DNA of 64,000 bases from Brevundimonas sp. Root1279 (GCF_001425945.1 NZ_LMEB01000004.1:544537-608536), one strand, 5' to 3'. Shown: positions 8,919 to 18,164, counted from the stretch's first letter. Made by a program: numbers and translations. The notes: generated by a model from the sequence alone, not told the origin.

Positions 8919-9128
8919 ATGCAAAATCGTCCCACGACCCTAGAGCGCGCCTATGAACTCGCGCGCACCGGTCGCTGCCGTACCGTCAGCGACATCAAGC
9001 AGGCCCTGGCTTCGGAAGGCTACGACCGGATCCAGGACTCCCTGTACGGGCCGACCCTGGGCGCGGCGTTGCGCAAGCTGTGCCAGGAGAATTACACCGC
9101 CCCAGCGGTTGATCCTGCGGAGACCTGA
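8919..9128 (+). CDS. Conserved small protein of unknown function
   Basis: This 69-residue frame (starting MQNRPTTLERAYELARTG) is a mostly helical, soluble protein with no membrane segment. The pattern TLERAYELARTGRC..DIKQAL..EGY resembles short uncharacterised proteins found across Sphingomonadales and Caulobacterales. Its leucine-, arginine- and charged-residue spacing fits a small helix-turn-helix-like fold, but no catalytic motif is seen and I do not assign a function. It lies upstream of the first cold-shock gene. Confidence 0.65.
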   Translation: MQNRPTTLERAYELARTGRCRTVSDIKQALASEGYDRIQDSLYGPTLGAALRKLCQENYTAPAVDPAET

Positions 9129-9174
9129 TCGCTCTCGCCTTGATTTCGCTGCGCTCTAGGGCCACAACGTCGTC

Positions 9175-9292
9175 GTCGATCTCTCTGCGAAACGCCACCC
9201 TCTGCTTTCGCACTGAGGTCTAGCCGCTCCATTCAGACCCGACAGGCCTTCAGGGGCTCTTCCCTGAGGCCAACGCCAAAAGGAGGTCTGTA
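9175..9292 (+). promoter_or_regulatory. Conserved 5' leader of cold-shock gene 1
   Basis: The leader shares long blocks with the leader of the second cold-shock gene: GTCGATCTCTCTGCGAAACG at its start, CATTCAGACCCGACAGGCC at 9230-9248, then a pyrimidine-rich CTCTTCC stretch and GGCCAAC. It ends with the strong ribosome binding site AAGGAGG. Long conserved leaders of csp mRNAs are known to control translation with temperature or growth phase; that role here is inference. Confidence 0.6.
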
Positions 9293-9505
9293 ATGGCTAC
9301 CGGCACCGTGAAATGGTTCAACAGCACCAAGGGCTACGGCTTCATCCAGCCGGATGACGGCGGCAAGGACGTGTTCGTGCACATCTCGGCCGTTGAGCAA
9401 GCCGGCCTGCGCGGCCTCGACGAAAACCAGAAGGTTTCCTACGAAATCGAGCGCGACCGTCGCTCGGGCAAGGAATCGGCTGGTCAACTGAAGACCGAAG
9501 GCTGA
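9293..9505 (+). CDS. Cold-shock domain protein 1
   Basis: The 70-residue protein is a single OB-fold cold-shock domain. RNP1 is visible as KGYGFIQP and RNP2 as DVFVHISAV, both nucleic-acid binding. It would bind single-stranded RNA or DNA as an RNA chaperone in the cytoplasm. It is about 80 percent identical to the second copy downstream, from which it is separated by a strong terminator and a second copy of the leader, so each copy appears to be its own transcription unit. Confidence 0.96.
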   Translation: MATGTVKWFNSTKGYGFIQPDDGGKDVFVHISAVEQAGLRGLDENQKVSYEIERDRRSGKESAGQLKTEG

Positions 9506-9536
9506 TTTCGCGCGCCCTCACCGGCGCATGATTTCG

Positions 9537-9577
9537 ACGGCGGCGAGGGCGAACGCCTTCGCCGCCGTTATTATTTT
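9537..9577 (+). terminator. Rho-independent terminator after cold-shock gene 1
   Basis: A GC-rich hairpin with ACGGCGGCGA in the left arm and TCGCCGCCGT in the right arm, extended inward by a G-U pair and more GC pairs, is followed by TATTATTTT. It begins about 30 bases after the stop codon. Confidence 0.85.
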
Positions 9578-9624
9578 CAGATGGCGCCCTTGCGAACCGC
9601 GCCGGCGATCCCCATCTGCCCCAC

Positions 9625-9752
9625 GTCGATCTCTCTGCGAAACGCTGCTGCCCCTTTGCATCGCGCACCGAGGTCCAAAGCCGATCCCATTCAGACCCGA
9701 CAGGCCGCACCGGAACTCTTCCGTCGGCCAACTGCTAGCGGAGGTCCTGAAA
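9625..9752 (+). promoter_or_regulatory. Conserved 5' leader of cold-shock gene 2
   Basis: This is the second copy of the cold-shock leader, with the same GTCGATCTCTCTGCGAAACG block at its start and CATTCAGACCCGACAGGCC at 9688-9706. The intervening bases have diverged, so the kept blocks are likely functional. The ribosome binding site is GCGGAGG. Confidence 0.6.
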
Positions 9753-9965
9753 ATGGCTACCGGCACTGTGAAATGGTACAACTCCACCAAGGGTTACGGC
9801 TTCATCGCTCCCGATGATGGCGGCAAGGACGTCTTCGTCCACGCCTCGGCCGTCGAGGTCTCGGACCTCGGCTCCCTGAACGAAAACCAGAAGATCTCCT
9901 ACGAGATCGAGCGCGACTCGCGTTCGGGCAAGGAATCGGCCGGCCGCCTGAAGGCCGCCGAATAG
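9753..9965 (+). CDS. Cold-shock domain protein 2
   Basis: This 70-residue cold-shock domain has RNP1 as KGYGFIAP and RNP2 as DVFVHASAV and differs from copy 1 mainly after residue 33 ([17 protein letters not shown]). The ATG at 9753 is fixed by the GGAGG site 8 bases upstream and by alignment with copy 1. A tandem duplication of the gene with its leader is the simplest origin. It likely acts as an RNA chaperone. Confidence 0.95.
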   Translation: MATGTVKWYNSTKGYGFIAPDDGGKDVFVHASAVEVSDLGSLNENQKISYEIERDSRSGKESAGRLKAAE

Positions 9966-9982
9966 TTTCCAGACTGACGGAA

Positions 9983-10010
9983 GGGCCGGCTGCGATCACG
10001 CGGCCGGCCC
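9983..10010 (+). terminator. Possible terminator after cold-shock gene 2
   Basis: GGGCCGGC pairs with GCCGGCCC, and the stem extends inward through TGCG and CGCG around an ATCA loop. There is no T tract, so it may be only a pause or stability hairpin. Confidence 0.45.
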
Positions 10011-10035
10011 GACCACTGTACCCCTTCAGGAGACT

Positions 10036-10299
10036 ATGATGACCCCGCTTGCCGACATGATCCCCGCCATGAGCGATCCCGACCTCAAGGCCCTGCGCGC
10101 CAACGCCGAGCGCCTCACCGCCAGCGGCTCCCCGGTCCAGGCCGCCACCGCCGCCGACATCCTTCCGCTGATCGACGCCGAGACCGCCCGCCGCGCCGCC
10201 CTGCCGACGACGCCCAAGAAGCGCGCGACCGTGGCCAAGAAGAAGGTCGTGCCCGTCACCGGCCACCAGACCGCCCTGCCGAGCAAGACCGCGGCCTGA
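10036..10299 (+). CDS. Small basic protein of unknown function
   Basis: The 87-residue product has an acidic/hydrophobic helical first half (residues 1-55) and a lysine-rich second half (KKRATVAKKKVV). Such a basic tail could bind nucleic acid, but there is no named motif. The start ATGATG at 10036 follows AGGAGAC, a good ribosome binding site. It sits 25 bases past the hairpin that follows cold-shock gene 2. Function is not recognised. Confidence 0.6.
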   Translation: MMTPLADMIPAMSDPDLKALRANAERLTASGSPVQAATAADILPLIDAETARRAALPTTPKKRATVAKKKVVPVTGHQTALPSKTAA

Positions 10300-10375
10300 C
10301 GCGTGACGGCTCCGAACTGGAGCCGACTGCCCTCTTCTGACAGTCTGGCCCCGCGCCGAGCTGCCGGAGCCCCCC

Positions 10376-10891
10376 ATGCTGATCACCTTCATGACCGCCG
10401 CCCTGTTGGTCCAGACCGGCGATCCGCTCGCCCCGGCGCGCGACGGCATGGTCCAGTGCTACCGGCCGAACGCGGCCGCCAAGACCTGCAACGCCATCGG
10501 CAGCTACCGCTTCGGGGCCGACGGCGCGATCACCAATGACGCGGTCAACCTGCTGAACGCCGACCCGCTGATCGTCATGCACGCGACGGCCAAGGTCTAT
10601 GTCCGCGACGGCGCGGAGTGCTCGATGATCGTCAACGACCCGACGACCATCACCGCCGTCGAGTTCAACGGCGCGCCCCTCGCGGGCGAACAGCTCGCCG
10701 CGGCCCAGAAGGGGATCGTCGACAGCATGATCGCCGGCCTTGGCGGCGAAGGCGAGTTCTGCACCACCTACCATCCGAACCCGGACGGAACGCTGCGCGC
10801 CGCCGTGACCATCGACGGCGTCGCCAAGCCCGAGGCCGAGTCCGTCGTGCTGTGGGTCAATCCCGCCGACGGCTGGCGCGTCGCGCCCTGA
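10376..10891 (+). CDS. Exported protein of unknown function
   Basis: The 171-residue protein has a short hydrophobic N-terminus (MLITFMTAALLVQTGD) that may be a signal peptide, followed by a soluble domain containing four cysteines (in VQCYRP, KTCNAI, AECSMI and EFCTTY) that could form two disulfides, as expected in the periplasm. No domain was recognised. The ATG at 10376 follows GGAG. It is convergent with the transsulfuration operon, with its stop 3 bases from that operon's stop. Confidence 0.6.
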   Translation: MLITFMTAALLVQTGDPLAPARDGMVQCYRPNAAAKTCNAIGSYRFGADGAITNDAVNLLNADPLIVMHATAKVYVRDGAECSMIVNDPTTITAVEFNGAPLAGEQLAAAQKGIVDSMIAGLGGEGEFCTTYHPNPDGTLRAAVTIDGVAKPEAESVVLWVNPADGWRVAP

Positions 10892-10894
10892 GCC

Positions 10895-12058
10895 TCAAGC
10901 CAGCGCCTGATCCAGGTCCGTGATCAGGTCATCCAGGTCCTCAACCCCCACCGACAGGCGGATCAGGTTGTCCGTCACCCCGCCGGCCTCGCGCACCTCC
11001 CTGGGCACCGAGGCGTGGGTCATGATGGCCGGGTGATTGACCAGGCTCTCCACCCCGCCGAGCGATTCCGCCAGGGTGAAAACCTGCACCCGCTCCAGCA
11101 CCTGTTTGGTGCGCGACAGGTCCCCGTCGATGAAGGCCGTGACCATGCCCCCGAAGCGGCCGTTCATCTGGCGCGCGGCCAGCTCGTGCTGCGGATGGCT
11201 GATCAGGCCCGGATAGACGACCCGGGCGATGCCCTTTCGGTCCTCGAGCCAGCGGGCCACGGCCAGGGCGTTCTCATTGTGCGCCTTCATGCGCAGGCCC
11301 AGCGTCTTCAGCCCCCGATTGGCCAGGAAGGCGTCAAACGGCCCCATCACCCCGCCCACCGAGTTCTGCAGGAATTTGATCTCCTTCGCGAGATCGGCAT
11401 TCCCGGTGACCAGGGCGCCGCCGATGATGTCAGAGTGCCCGTTCAGGTATTTAGTCGCCGAATGCATGACCACGTCGGCGCCCAGCTTCAGCGGCTGCTG
11501 GCTCCACGGCGTGGCGAAGGTGTTGTCGACGATCAGCAGCAGTCCGCGCGCCTTGGCGATCTTCGACAGGGCCGCGATGTCGGCCAGCTTCATCAGCGGG
11601 TTGGTGGGCGTCTCCACCCACAGGAGCTTGGTCTTCGGCGTGATCGCCGCCTCGACCGCCCCCAGGTCGCTCAGGTCGACATAGCTGAAATCCAGCCCCA
11701 TCGACCGGCGCCGCACCCGCTCGAACAGCCGCCAGGACCCGCCGTACAGGTCGTCGCCGGTGACGATGTGCGAGCCCGCGTCGAGCAGCTCCAGCGCGGT
11801 CGAGGTGGCCGCCATGCCTGAGGCGAAGCCGAAGCCGTGCGTGCCGCCCTCCAGGTCCGCCAGGCAGGCCTCGAAGGCCTCGCGGGTCGGGTTCTTGCCG
11901 CGGGCGTACTCATAGCCCTTGTTCACGCCCGGGCTCTCCTGGGCGTAGGTCGAGGTGGCGTAGATCGGGGTCATCACCGCCCCGGTGGTCGGGTCCGGCC
12001 GCTGGCCCGCGTGAATGGCGCGGGTCGAGAAGCCCTGGCTGTTCTTGAGACTGGCCAT
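10895..12058 (-). CDS. Cystathionine gamma-synthase/gamma-lyase family PLP enzyme
   Basis: The 387-residue protein belongs to the Cys/Met metabolism PLP family. The Schiff-base lysine is in SATKYLNGHSD (about residue 199), and the phosphate-binding region GTHGFGFASGMAA is near residue 72. It starts 4 bases after the stop of the CBS-like gene, so the two form an operon. CBS followed by this enzyme is the usual layout of reverse transsulfuration from homocysteine to cysteine, which favours a gamma-lyase; a gamma-synthase or beta-lyase role cannot be excluded by sequence alone. Confidence 0.88.
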   Translation of the reverse strand: MASLKNSQGFSTRAIHAGQRPDPTTGAVMTPIYATSTYAQESPGVNKGYEYARGKNPTREAFEACLADLEGGTHGFGFASGMAATSTALELLDAGSHIVTGDDLYGGSWRLFERVRRRSMGLDFSYVDLSDLGAVEAAITPKTKLLWVETPTNPLMKLADIAALSKIAKARGLLLIVDNTFATPWSQQPLKLGADVVMHSATKYLNGHSDIIGGALVTGNADLAKEIKFLQNSVGGVMGPFDAFLANRGLKTLGLRMKAHNENALAVARWLEDRKGIARVVYPGLISHPQHELAARQMNGRFGGMVTAFIDGDLSRTKQVLERVQVFTLAESLGGVESLVNHPAIMTHASVPREVREAGGVTDNLIRLSVGVEDLDDLITDLDQALA

Positions 12059-12062
12059 GAGC

Positions 12063-13466
12063 TTACCGGTTCAGGCTGAGGTGGTTGATGAGGTCGGTGC
12101 GGGTGATCAGGCCCACGAATTTTTCGCCGTCCAGCACGATGGCCACCCGGTCGCGATCGAACAGCGGGATCAGGGCGTCCAGCGACTCCCCGACCTGCAC
12201 TGTGTCCAGGTCGCGCGTCATGGCCGAGGCCACCGGCTTGGCGAAGCGGTCCTTCCGGGTGATCTCGTCGGTGTTCATGATGTGGACGATGTCGCTCTCG
12301 TCGAGGATGCCGATCAGGCGCCCGTCCTGGATCACCGGCAGCTGCGAAACGTCCGACCCCTTCATCCGCTTGAAGGCGGTGTCGAGGGTGTCGTCCGGAC
12401 CGATCACGACCACGTCGCCGGCCTCGTATTTGCGGGTGATCAGGTCCGACAGGTCGCCGTGCAGCTCGCGCGCGCCCAAGCCCTGATCGGCCAGCCAGGC
12501 ATCGTTGTAGACCTTCGAGAGATACTTCGCCCCGGTGTCGCAGACGAAGGTCACCACCCGTTTCGGTTCGGTCTGTTCGCGGCACCAGCGCAGGGCCGCC
12601 GCGATCAGGGTGCCCGAGGAGGACCCTGCCAGCACGCCTTCCTTGAGCAGAAGCTCGCGCACCGTGGCGATCGCCTCGGCGTCGGGGATTGAATAGGCGC
12701 GGTCGATCAGGGTGATGTCGGCGGTGTCCGGCACGAAATTCTGACCGATGCCCTCGACCGTATAGCTGCCCTCCGGCCCCGGCACGCCCTCGTTGACGAT
12801 TCCGGCCAGGGTCGAGCCGACCGGGTCAGCCAGGATAACCTGCGCGTTCGAGCCGACGCTCTTCAGATAGCGGGCGATGCCGGTGATCGTCCCCCCCGAG
12901 CCGATGCCGGCCACGACGGCGTCAACGTCGCCGCCCATCTGCTCCCAGATCTCCGGTCCCGTGGTCTGGAAATGGGCCAGCGAGTTGGCGTCGTTGGCGA
13001 ACTGGTTGACGTAGAACCCGCCCGGGATCTGCTGCGCCAGACGCTCAGCCATGTCCGTGTAATATTCCGGGTGGCCGTGCGGAACGTCCGAACGCGTCAG
13101 GCGAACATCCGCCCCCATCGCTCTGAGATGCTGGATTTTTTCCTTGGACATCTTGTCCGGGATGACCAGAAGCACCTTATAGCCCTTGGCCTGCCCGACC
13201 AGGGTCAGCGCCAGCCCCGTGTTGCCGGCCGTCGCCTCGACGATGGTGCCGCCGGGCTTCAGAAACCCCTCCCGCTCCGCCGCATCGATCATCGACAGGG
13301 CGATGCGGTCCTTGATCGACCCGCCCGGGTTCTGCGCCTCCAGCTTCAGGAACAGGCGGCATGTCCCGGTGTCGATCTTCTTCACCTCCACCATCGGCGT
13401 CTTGCCGATGAGGTCCAGCAACGAACCGGTCGGACCGGTCAGGACGGGGGTCGAAGACAGCGTCAT
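12063..13466 (-). CDS. Cystathionine beta-synthase-like enzyme with two CBS domains
   Basis: The 467-residue protein has a PLP fold type II catalytic region (residues 1 to about 325), with lysine in NPGGSIKDRIAL, the EATAGNTG substrate loop and GIGSGGTITGIARY glycine-rich phosphate loop, and then a CBS-domain pair (about 340 to 467) that may sense an adenosyl ligand. It would condense serine with homocysteine to cystathionine. It is the first gene of the operon with the CGS/CGL-like enzyme. The ATG at 13466 follows TGGAG. The 113 bp to the divergent rnr gene hold both promoters. Confidence 0.9.
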   Translation of the reverse strand: MTLSSTPVLTGPTGSLLDLIGKTPMVEVKKIDTGTCRLFLKLEAQNPGGSIKDRIALSMIDAAEREGFLKPGGTIVEATAGNTGLALTLVGQAKGYKVLLVIPDKMSKEKIQHLRAMGADVRLTRSDVPHGHPEYYTDMAERLAQQIPGGFYVNQFANDANSLAHFQTTGPEIWEQMGGDVDAVVAGIGSGGTITGIARYLKSVGSNAQVILADPVGSTLAGIVNEGVPGPEGSYTVEGIGQNFVPDTADITLIDRAYSIPDAEAIATVRELLLKEGVLAGSSSGTLIAAALRWCREQTEPKRVVTFVCDTGAKYLSKVYNDAWLADQGLGARELHGDLSDLITRKYEAGDVVVIGPDDTLDTAFKRMKGSDVSQLPVIQDGRLIGILDESDIVHIMNTDEITRKDRFAKPVASAMTRDLDTVQVGESLDALIPLFDRDRVAIVLDGEKFVGLITRTDLINHLSLNR

Positions 13467-13579
13467 TCAAAAAACTCCAGGGGGCCGTGCGCCGGAAGCT
13501 GAGCGCCGCCCCCGCCAACGTCAAGCCGCGCAAGATTTCGCCTCCGAAACGGCGACCTGTGCGTTATCAAAGGACTCAC

Positions 13580-15901
13580 ATGAGCAAATCACCCCGCCGG
13601 CCCGTCGCCGGACTACCCGACAAAGCCACCCTCCTCGCCTTCCTGCGCGAGGCCGGTTCGGCCGAGAAAACCGATATCGCCCGCCATTTCGGCCTGAAGG
13701 GCGGCGACCGCCGCGCCCTGCGCGAGATGATCCGCGAACTCGAGGCCGAGGGCGCGCTCGGCAAGCGCGGCCGCAAGGGCTTCAGCGAAGCCGGCGCCCT
13801 TCCCCCGGTCGGCGTCTGCGACGTCGTCGAGCGTGACGTCGACGGCGAGATGTACGTCCGCCTCGTCGAAGCCTCCGCGGACGCCCCCAAGGCCCTGCTG
13901 GTCCCCGACAACTCCGGCCGCACCGGCCCCGCGCCGGGCATGGGCGACCGCCTGCTGTGCAAATTCGTGCGCGGCGAAGAGGGCTGGGAAGCCCGCCTGG
14001 TCAAGCGCCTCGACGCCGGAACCAACCGCGTCCTTGGCGTTATCCGCAAGTCCAACCGCGAGGTCCGGGTCGAGCCCGTCGACCGCCGCTCCAAGGACGT
14101 CCTGTTCGTCCCGCCCGCCCAGGCCGCCGACCTCAAGGACGGCGACCTGGTCCTCGCCGCCATCGAAAAGGGCGAGCACCGCTACGGGCCCAAGCGCGGC
14201 AAGATCCTGGAGACCATCGGCCGCGAGGACGATCCCCGCGCCGCCTCCCTGATCGCCATACACGCCCACGGCGTCCCGACCGGCTTCTCCGAGCGGGTCG
14301 AGCAGGAGGCCGAGCACCAGGAGCTGCCTTCACTGAAGGGCCGCGAGGATCTGCGCGACATCCCGCTGATCACCATCGATCCCCAGGACGCCCGCGACCA
14401 CGACGACGCCGTCTTCGCCCAGCGCGACGACGATCCGAAGAACGAGGGCGGCTGGATCGTCTGGGTCGCCATCGCCGACGTCGCCGCCTACGTCCGGCCG
14501 GGCACCGAGCTGGACCGCGAGGCCCGCGAGAAGGGCAACTCGACCTACTTCCCCGATCGCGTCGAGCCGATGCTGCCCGAGCGGCTGTCGAACGGCCTAT
14601 GCAGCCTGAAGCACGGCGAGAACCGCGCGACGATGGCCGTGCGCATGGTCTTCAACCGGGATGGCAAGAAGATCGCCCACAAATTCGTACGCGGCCTGAT
14701 GCGCTCGCACGCCAAGCTCTCCTACGAGCAGGCCCAGGCGGCGATCGACGGCCAGACGGACGACACCACCGGCCCGATCATGGAGGCCATCCTCTATCCT
14801 CTGTGGAACGCCTACCGCTGCATGCTGAAGGGCCGCGAGAAGCGCAGCCCGCTGCAGATCGAGTCGGCCGAACGGCGCATCCGGATGACGCCCGACGGCG
14901 GCATCGGCTCTATCGAGAAACGCGTCTCTCTCGAAGCCCACCGGCTGATCGAGGAGATGATGATCCAGGCCAACGTCTGCGCCGCGGAGACGCTGGAACA
15001 GAAGAAGACGCCCCTGCTATACCGCGTCCACGACGCGCCCAGCCAGGAGAAGCTCTTCAACCTGGCCGACTTCCTGCAGACCATCGGCAAGCCCTGGAAC
15101 AAGGGCGAACCGGCCAACACCAAGCGCTTCAACAAGCTGCTGGACGAAACCCGCGACGGCGAGCACGCCGAGGTGGTCAACGAGGTCGTCCTGCGCACCC
15201 AGATGCAGGCGGTCTATTCGGCCGAGAACGTCGGCCACTTCGGCCTGAACCTCGACCGCTACGCCCACTTCACCTCGCCGATCCGCCGCTACTCCGACCT
15301 GATCGTCCACCGCGGCCTGATCCGGGCGCTCGGGCTGGGCCCAAAGGGGAATAACGACGGGCTGACGGATCGTGAAATCGCCGAACTGCCCTCCATCGCC
15401 GAGCACGTGGTCCTGACCGAACGCCGCTCCATGGCCGCCGAGCGCGACGCCATGGACCGCTACATCGCCGCCTTCCTCGAGGACCGCGTCGGCGCGACCT
15501 TCACCGGCCGCATCACCGGCGTGACCCGCTTCGGCCTGTTCATCCGCCTGGACGAGACCGGCGCCGACGGCCTGGTGCCCGTGTCGACGCTGGGCAATGA
15601 GTACTTCACCCACGACGACCGCAGCCATGCCCTGGTCGGCGAGCGCTCCGGTCAGCGCTGGACGCTCGGGCGCACCGTCGAGGTCAAGCTGCGAGAGGCG
15701 ACTCCGGTCACCGGCGGCCTGCTGTTCGAGATGCTCAGCGAGCCGGCCCCGCGCGATCCCAACGCCCCCTCGGCCCGTCTGGGCATGCGGGCTCGCGGCG
15801 ACAAGGCCGGCGGCTATCCCAAACGCTCGGGCGGCAAGCCGCGCAACGGAGCCAAGCCTGCAGGCGGGCTGAAGGGCGTGCGCAAGGGCAAGCGCCGCTG
15901 A
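13580..15901 (+). CDS. rnr: Ribonuclease R
   Basis: The 773-residue protein is a processive 3' to 5' exoribonuclease. It shows an N-terminal winged-helix region (residues 1-70), cold-shock domains, the RNB catalytic core with the Asp cluster DPQDARDHDDAVFA near residue 270, a C-terminal S1 domain (around GRITGVTRFGLFIRL) and a basic tail ending KGVRKGKRR. It degrades structured RNA and helps mature rRNA and clear stalled transcripts. The ATG at 13580 was preferred because AGGA precedes it and the upstream in-frame extension looks non-coding. It is divergent from the CBS operon. Confidence 0.96.
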   Translation: MSKSPRRPVAGLPDKATLLAFLREAGSAEKTDIARHFGLKGGDRRALREMIRELEAEGALGKRGRKGFSEAGALPPVGVCDVVERDVDGEMYVRLVEASADAPKALLVPDNSGRTGPAPGMGDRLLCKFVRGEEGWEARLVKRLDAGTNRVLGVIRKSNREVRVEPVDRRSKDVLFVPPAQAADLKDGDLVLAAIEKGEHRYGPKRGKILETIGREDDPRAASLIAIHAHGVPTGFSERVEQEAEHQELPSLKGREDLRDIPLITIDPQDARDHDDAVFAQRDDDPKNEGGWIVWVAIADVAAYVRPGTELDREAREKGNSTYFPDRVEPMLPERLSNGLCSLKHGENRATMAVRMVFNRDGKKIAHKFVRGLMRSHAKLSYEQAQAAIDGQTDDTTGPIMEAILYPLWNAYRCMLKGREKRSPLQIESAERRIRMTPDGGIGSIEKRVSLEAHRLIEEMMIQANVCAAETLEQKKTPLLYRVHDAPSQEKLFNLADFLQTIGKPWNKGEPANTKRFNKLLDETRDGEHAEVVNEVVLRTQMQAVYSAENVGHFGLNLDRYAHFTSPIRRYSDLIVHRGLIRALGLGPKGNNDGLTDREIAELPSIAEHVVLTERRSMAAERDAMDRYIAAFLEDRVGATFTGRITGVTRFGLFIRLDETGADGLVPVSTLGNEYFTHDDRSHALVGERSGQRWTLGRTVEVKLREATPVTGGLLFEMLSEPAPRDPNAPSARLGMRARGDKAGGYPKRSGGKPRNGAKPAGGLKGVRKGKRR

Positions 15902-15962
15902 TCCCCGGCTCCGTATCGTAACGGCACAGTTTGAGTTAACCTCCCCTCGGGGAGGGCGGCCA

Positions 15963-16943
15963 ATGAACCGCACGACGTGTCTGACGGCCCTGGCCGTCCT
16001 GTGTTTGACGGCGACAGGCGGCCTGGCCTCTTCGGCGCCCCCGCCCAACGACACCGTCGCCGTCATGGCCGCTGGGGGACTGGTCCTGCAGCGCACCGAC
16101 GGCATCGAGATGCGGTCCGAGGACCTCTACGTCTCCGCAGCAGAGATCCGGGTCCGCTACCGCTTCTTCAACCGCAGCGACCGCCCGCTCGTGACGCTGG
16201 TGGCCTTCCCGATGCCGGACATCGTCGGCGGTCTGGAGGGCGCGCAGGCGATCGCCGACCCGTCGGACATGCCCTTCCAGACCACGGTCGAAGGCCGGCG
16301 CATGGCCACCAACATCGAGCAGAAGGCGGTCCTGAACGGGGTCGACCACACGGGCCTGCTGCGCGGACTGGAACTGCCCCTGTCGCCGGTCGCTCCGGCC
16401 ACCCTCGCCGCCATCCAGGCCCTGCCGACCCCGCAGGTCGAAATGCTGGTCGACATGGGCCTGGTCCGCGAGACGCCGGGCGGGCCTGTTCCGGTCTGGA
16501 CCCTCAAGACCACCCACTACTGGAACCAGATGTTCCCGGCCCGGCGCGAGGTCGACATCGATCATCGCTACGTCCCCGCCGTCGGCGGCTCGGCAGGCAG
16601 CGTGATGGGCGACCCGGGGCTGGCCAACAGCCCGCTGACCGCCGACTACGTCGCCCGCTACTGCACGGACCGCGACTTCGTGTCAGCGGCCCGCCGCATG
16701 CGGACCCGCGGCCAGACCGTGTCGGAGACCTGGATCGACTACGTCCTCCTGCCCGAGGCGACCGGCGCCGGCCCGATCGGCGACTTCCGCATGATCGTGG
16801 ACAAGGGCGGCTGGAAGAACCTGATCAGCTTCTGCGGCGAGGATGTGCGGCGCGTCGGCTTCAGCACCTTCGAGGTCCGGCGGCGGAATTACACGCCCAC
16901 CCGCGACCTGTCGGTGCTAATCCTGAGCAGTGACCGCCCCTAA
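15963..16943 (+). CDS. DUF4424 family exported protein
   Basis: The 326-residue product has a signal peptide (MNRTTCLTALAVLCLTA, cleavage near ASSAPP) and matches the DUF4424 pattern: an NDTVAVMAAGGLVL start, IEMRSEDLYVS and VRYRFFNRSDRPLVTLVAFPMPD. It probably resides in the periplasm; function is unknown. It overlaps the start of the NUDIX gene by 14 bases, suggesting coupled translation. Confidence 0.82.
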   Translation: MNRTTCLTALAVLCLTATGGLASSAPPPNDTVAVMAAGGLVLQRTDGIEMRSEDLYVSAAEIRVRYRFFNRSDRPLVTLVAFPMPDIVGGLEGAQAIADPSDMPFQTTVEGRRMATNIEQKAVLNGVDHTGLLRGLELPLSPVAPATLAAIQALPTPQVEMLVDMGLVRETPGGPVPVWTLKTTHYWNQMFPARREVDIDHRYVPAVGGSAGSVMGDPGLANSPLTADYVARYCTDRDFVSAARRMRTRGQTVSETWIDYVLLPEATGAGPIGDFRMIVDKGGWKNLISFCGEDVRRVGFSTFEVRRRNYTPTRDLSVLILSSDRP

Positions 16944-17649
16944 GCCTGACCCCTTCGACGCCGCCCAGGACCTGAAGGACGCGCCGCGCGTCGGCCCCGC
17001 CCAGCGCCCCAAGGACGCCGCCACCCTGATCCTGACGCGCGAGCGCCGCGGCGTCTGCGAGGTGCTGATGGGCCGCCGCGCGCCCGGGCATGTTTTCATG
17101 GCCGCGAAATGGGTCTTTCCGGGTGGACGCATCGACCGATCCGACCACTCCGCCGCCGCCGCCGGTGAGTTGTCCCGCGAGGACGCCGCCCGCCTGATGC
17201 GAGAAATGCCTGCGCGTCGGGCCCGGGCCCTGGCCCTGACCGCCATCCGCGAGACCTTTGAGGAGACCGGCCTGCTGCTGGCCAAGGCCGCTCCCGCCGC
17301 CTCCGTGGCCGGGCCGTGGCGGGAGTTCCGATCCGCCGGCGCCCTGCCGGATCTGGCGGCCCTGCGCTACGTCGCCCGGGCCATCACCCCGCCGGGGCGG
17401 ACCCGACGCTTCGACGCCCGCTTCTTCATGGCCGACGCCGCCGCCCTGCTGCATCCCGAACCGACCGCCGGCTCCGGCGAGTTGGACGAGATCGCCTGGC
17501 TGCCGTTGGAGGAGGCGCGCGCCCAGGACCTGCCGGCCATCACCCGCTTCGTCCTGGCCGAGGTGAACGAACGCCTGGCCCACGCCCATCGGCCCCTGCC
17601 CTTCGTGCGCATGGTTCGCGGCAGGCATCTGGTCGAGCATCAGGACTGA
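16930..17649 (+). CDS. NUDIX hydrolase
   Basis: The 239-residue protein carries the catalytic half of the Nudix box, REUXEEXGU, as RETFEETGL near residue 109, with the preceding glycine (FPGGRID, residue about 65) separated by an insertion of about 30 residues, as in larger NUDT19-like members. It would hydrolyse a nucleoside diphosphate linked to another group, such as a CoA or ADP-ribose derivative. The GTG start at 16930 lies inside the upstream DUF4424 gene and gives a 14-base overlap. Confidence 0.85.
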   Translation: MTAPKPDPFDAAQDLKDAPRVGPAQRPKDAATLILTRERRGVCEVLMGRRAPGHVFMAAKWVFPGGRIDRSDHSAAAAGELSREDAARLMREMPARRARALALTAIRETFEETGLLLAKAAPAASVAGPWREFRSAGALPDLAALRYVARAITPPGRTRRFDARFFMADAAALLHPEPTAGSGELDEIAWLPLEEARAQDLPAITRFVLAEVNERLAHAHRPLPFVRMVRGRHLVEHQD

Positions 17650-17728
17650 CCGTCCCTGACAACCCACCACGACGATTGCGCCGGGCAGCCGACGCGAGCT
17701 TTACTCTCCCTGCACGGAGGGACACGGC

Positions 17729-18163
17729 ATGCGGAGAGTCTTGCTCGGACTGGCGGCCCTGGTCGCCGCCTGCGCGGTCACCGGCGGCGCCCAAGCGCAA
17801 TCCGCGCCGGAGCGCATCACCCTGACCTCGCTCTACTGGGGTAACGTCACGCAGAACTGGGTCGTCCCCCGCGGCGGCGAGGGCGTCTGGACCGGGCGAG
17901 ACGGCGCGACGAAATCCTTCCCTGTCCCCGAGGCGGACTTCGACCGCCTGCGCGACATCTTCCGGGCCTACGAAGGTCGGCCGTTCGAATGCCAGCGCAC
18001 CATTACTGACGGCCCCTACGGCCGTGTGATCTGGTCGCGGCCAGATCAGAGGGACGAGCAGCTGAATTGGGACGCCGGCTGCGTAACCGGCGACGCCGAC
18101 GACGTCTTTCGCCGACTGGATGAGGCCGAAAGCCTGCTGAAAGCCCTTCGCGACCGCGGCTGA
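17729..18163 (+). CDS. Exported protein of unknown function
   Basis: The 144-residue product has a signal peptide (MRRVLLGLAALVAACAV, cleavage near AQAQS). The mature part has two Cys (FECQR, DAGCV) that may form a disulfide and no recognised domain. It ends one base before the DUF5990 gene, so both are probably co-transcribed. GGAGG precedes the ATG. Confidence 0.7.
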   Translation: MRRVLLGLAALVAACAVTGGAQAQSAPERITLTSLYWGNVTQNWVVPRGGEGVWTGRDGATKSFPVPEADFDRLRDIFRAYEGRPFECQRTITDGPYGRVIWSRPDQRDEQLNWDAGCVTGDADDVFRRLDEAESLLKALRDRG

Positions 18164-18164
18164 C

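Noticed and set aside
13467..13579. SAM riboswitch before the transsulfuration operon
   Set aside because: Only 113 bp lie between divergent starts and no conserved core was seen.
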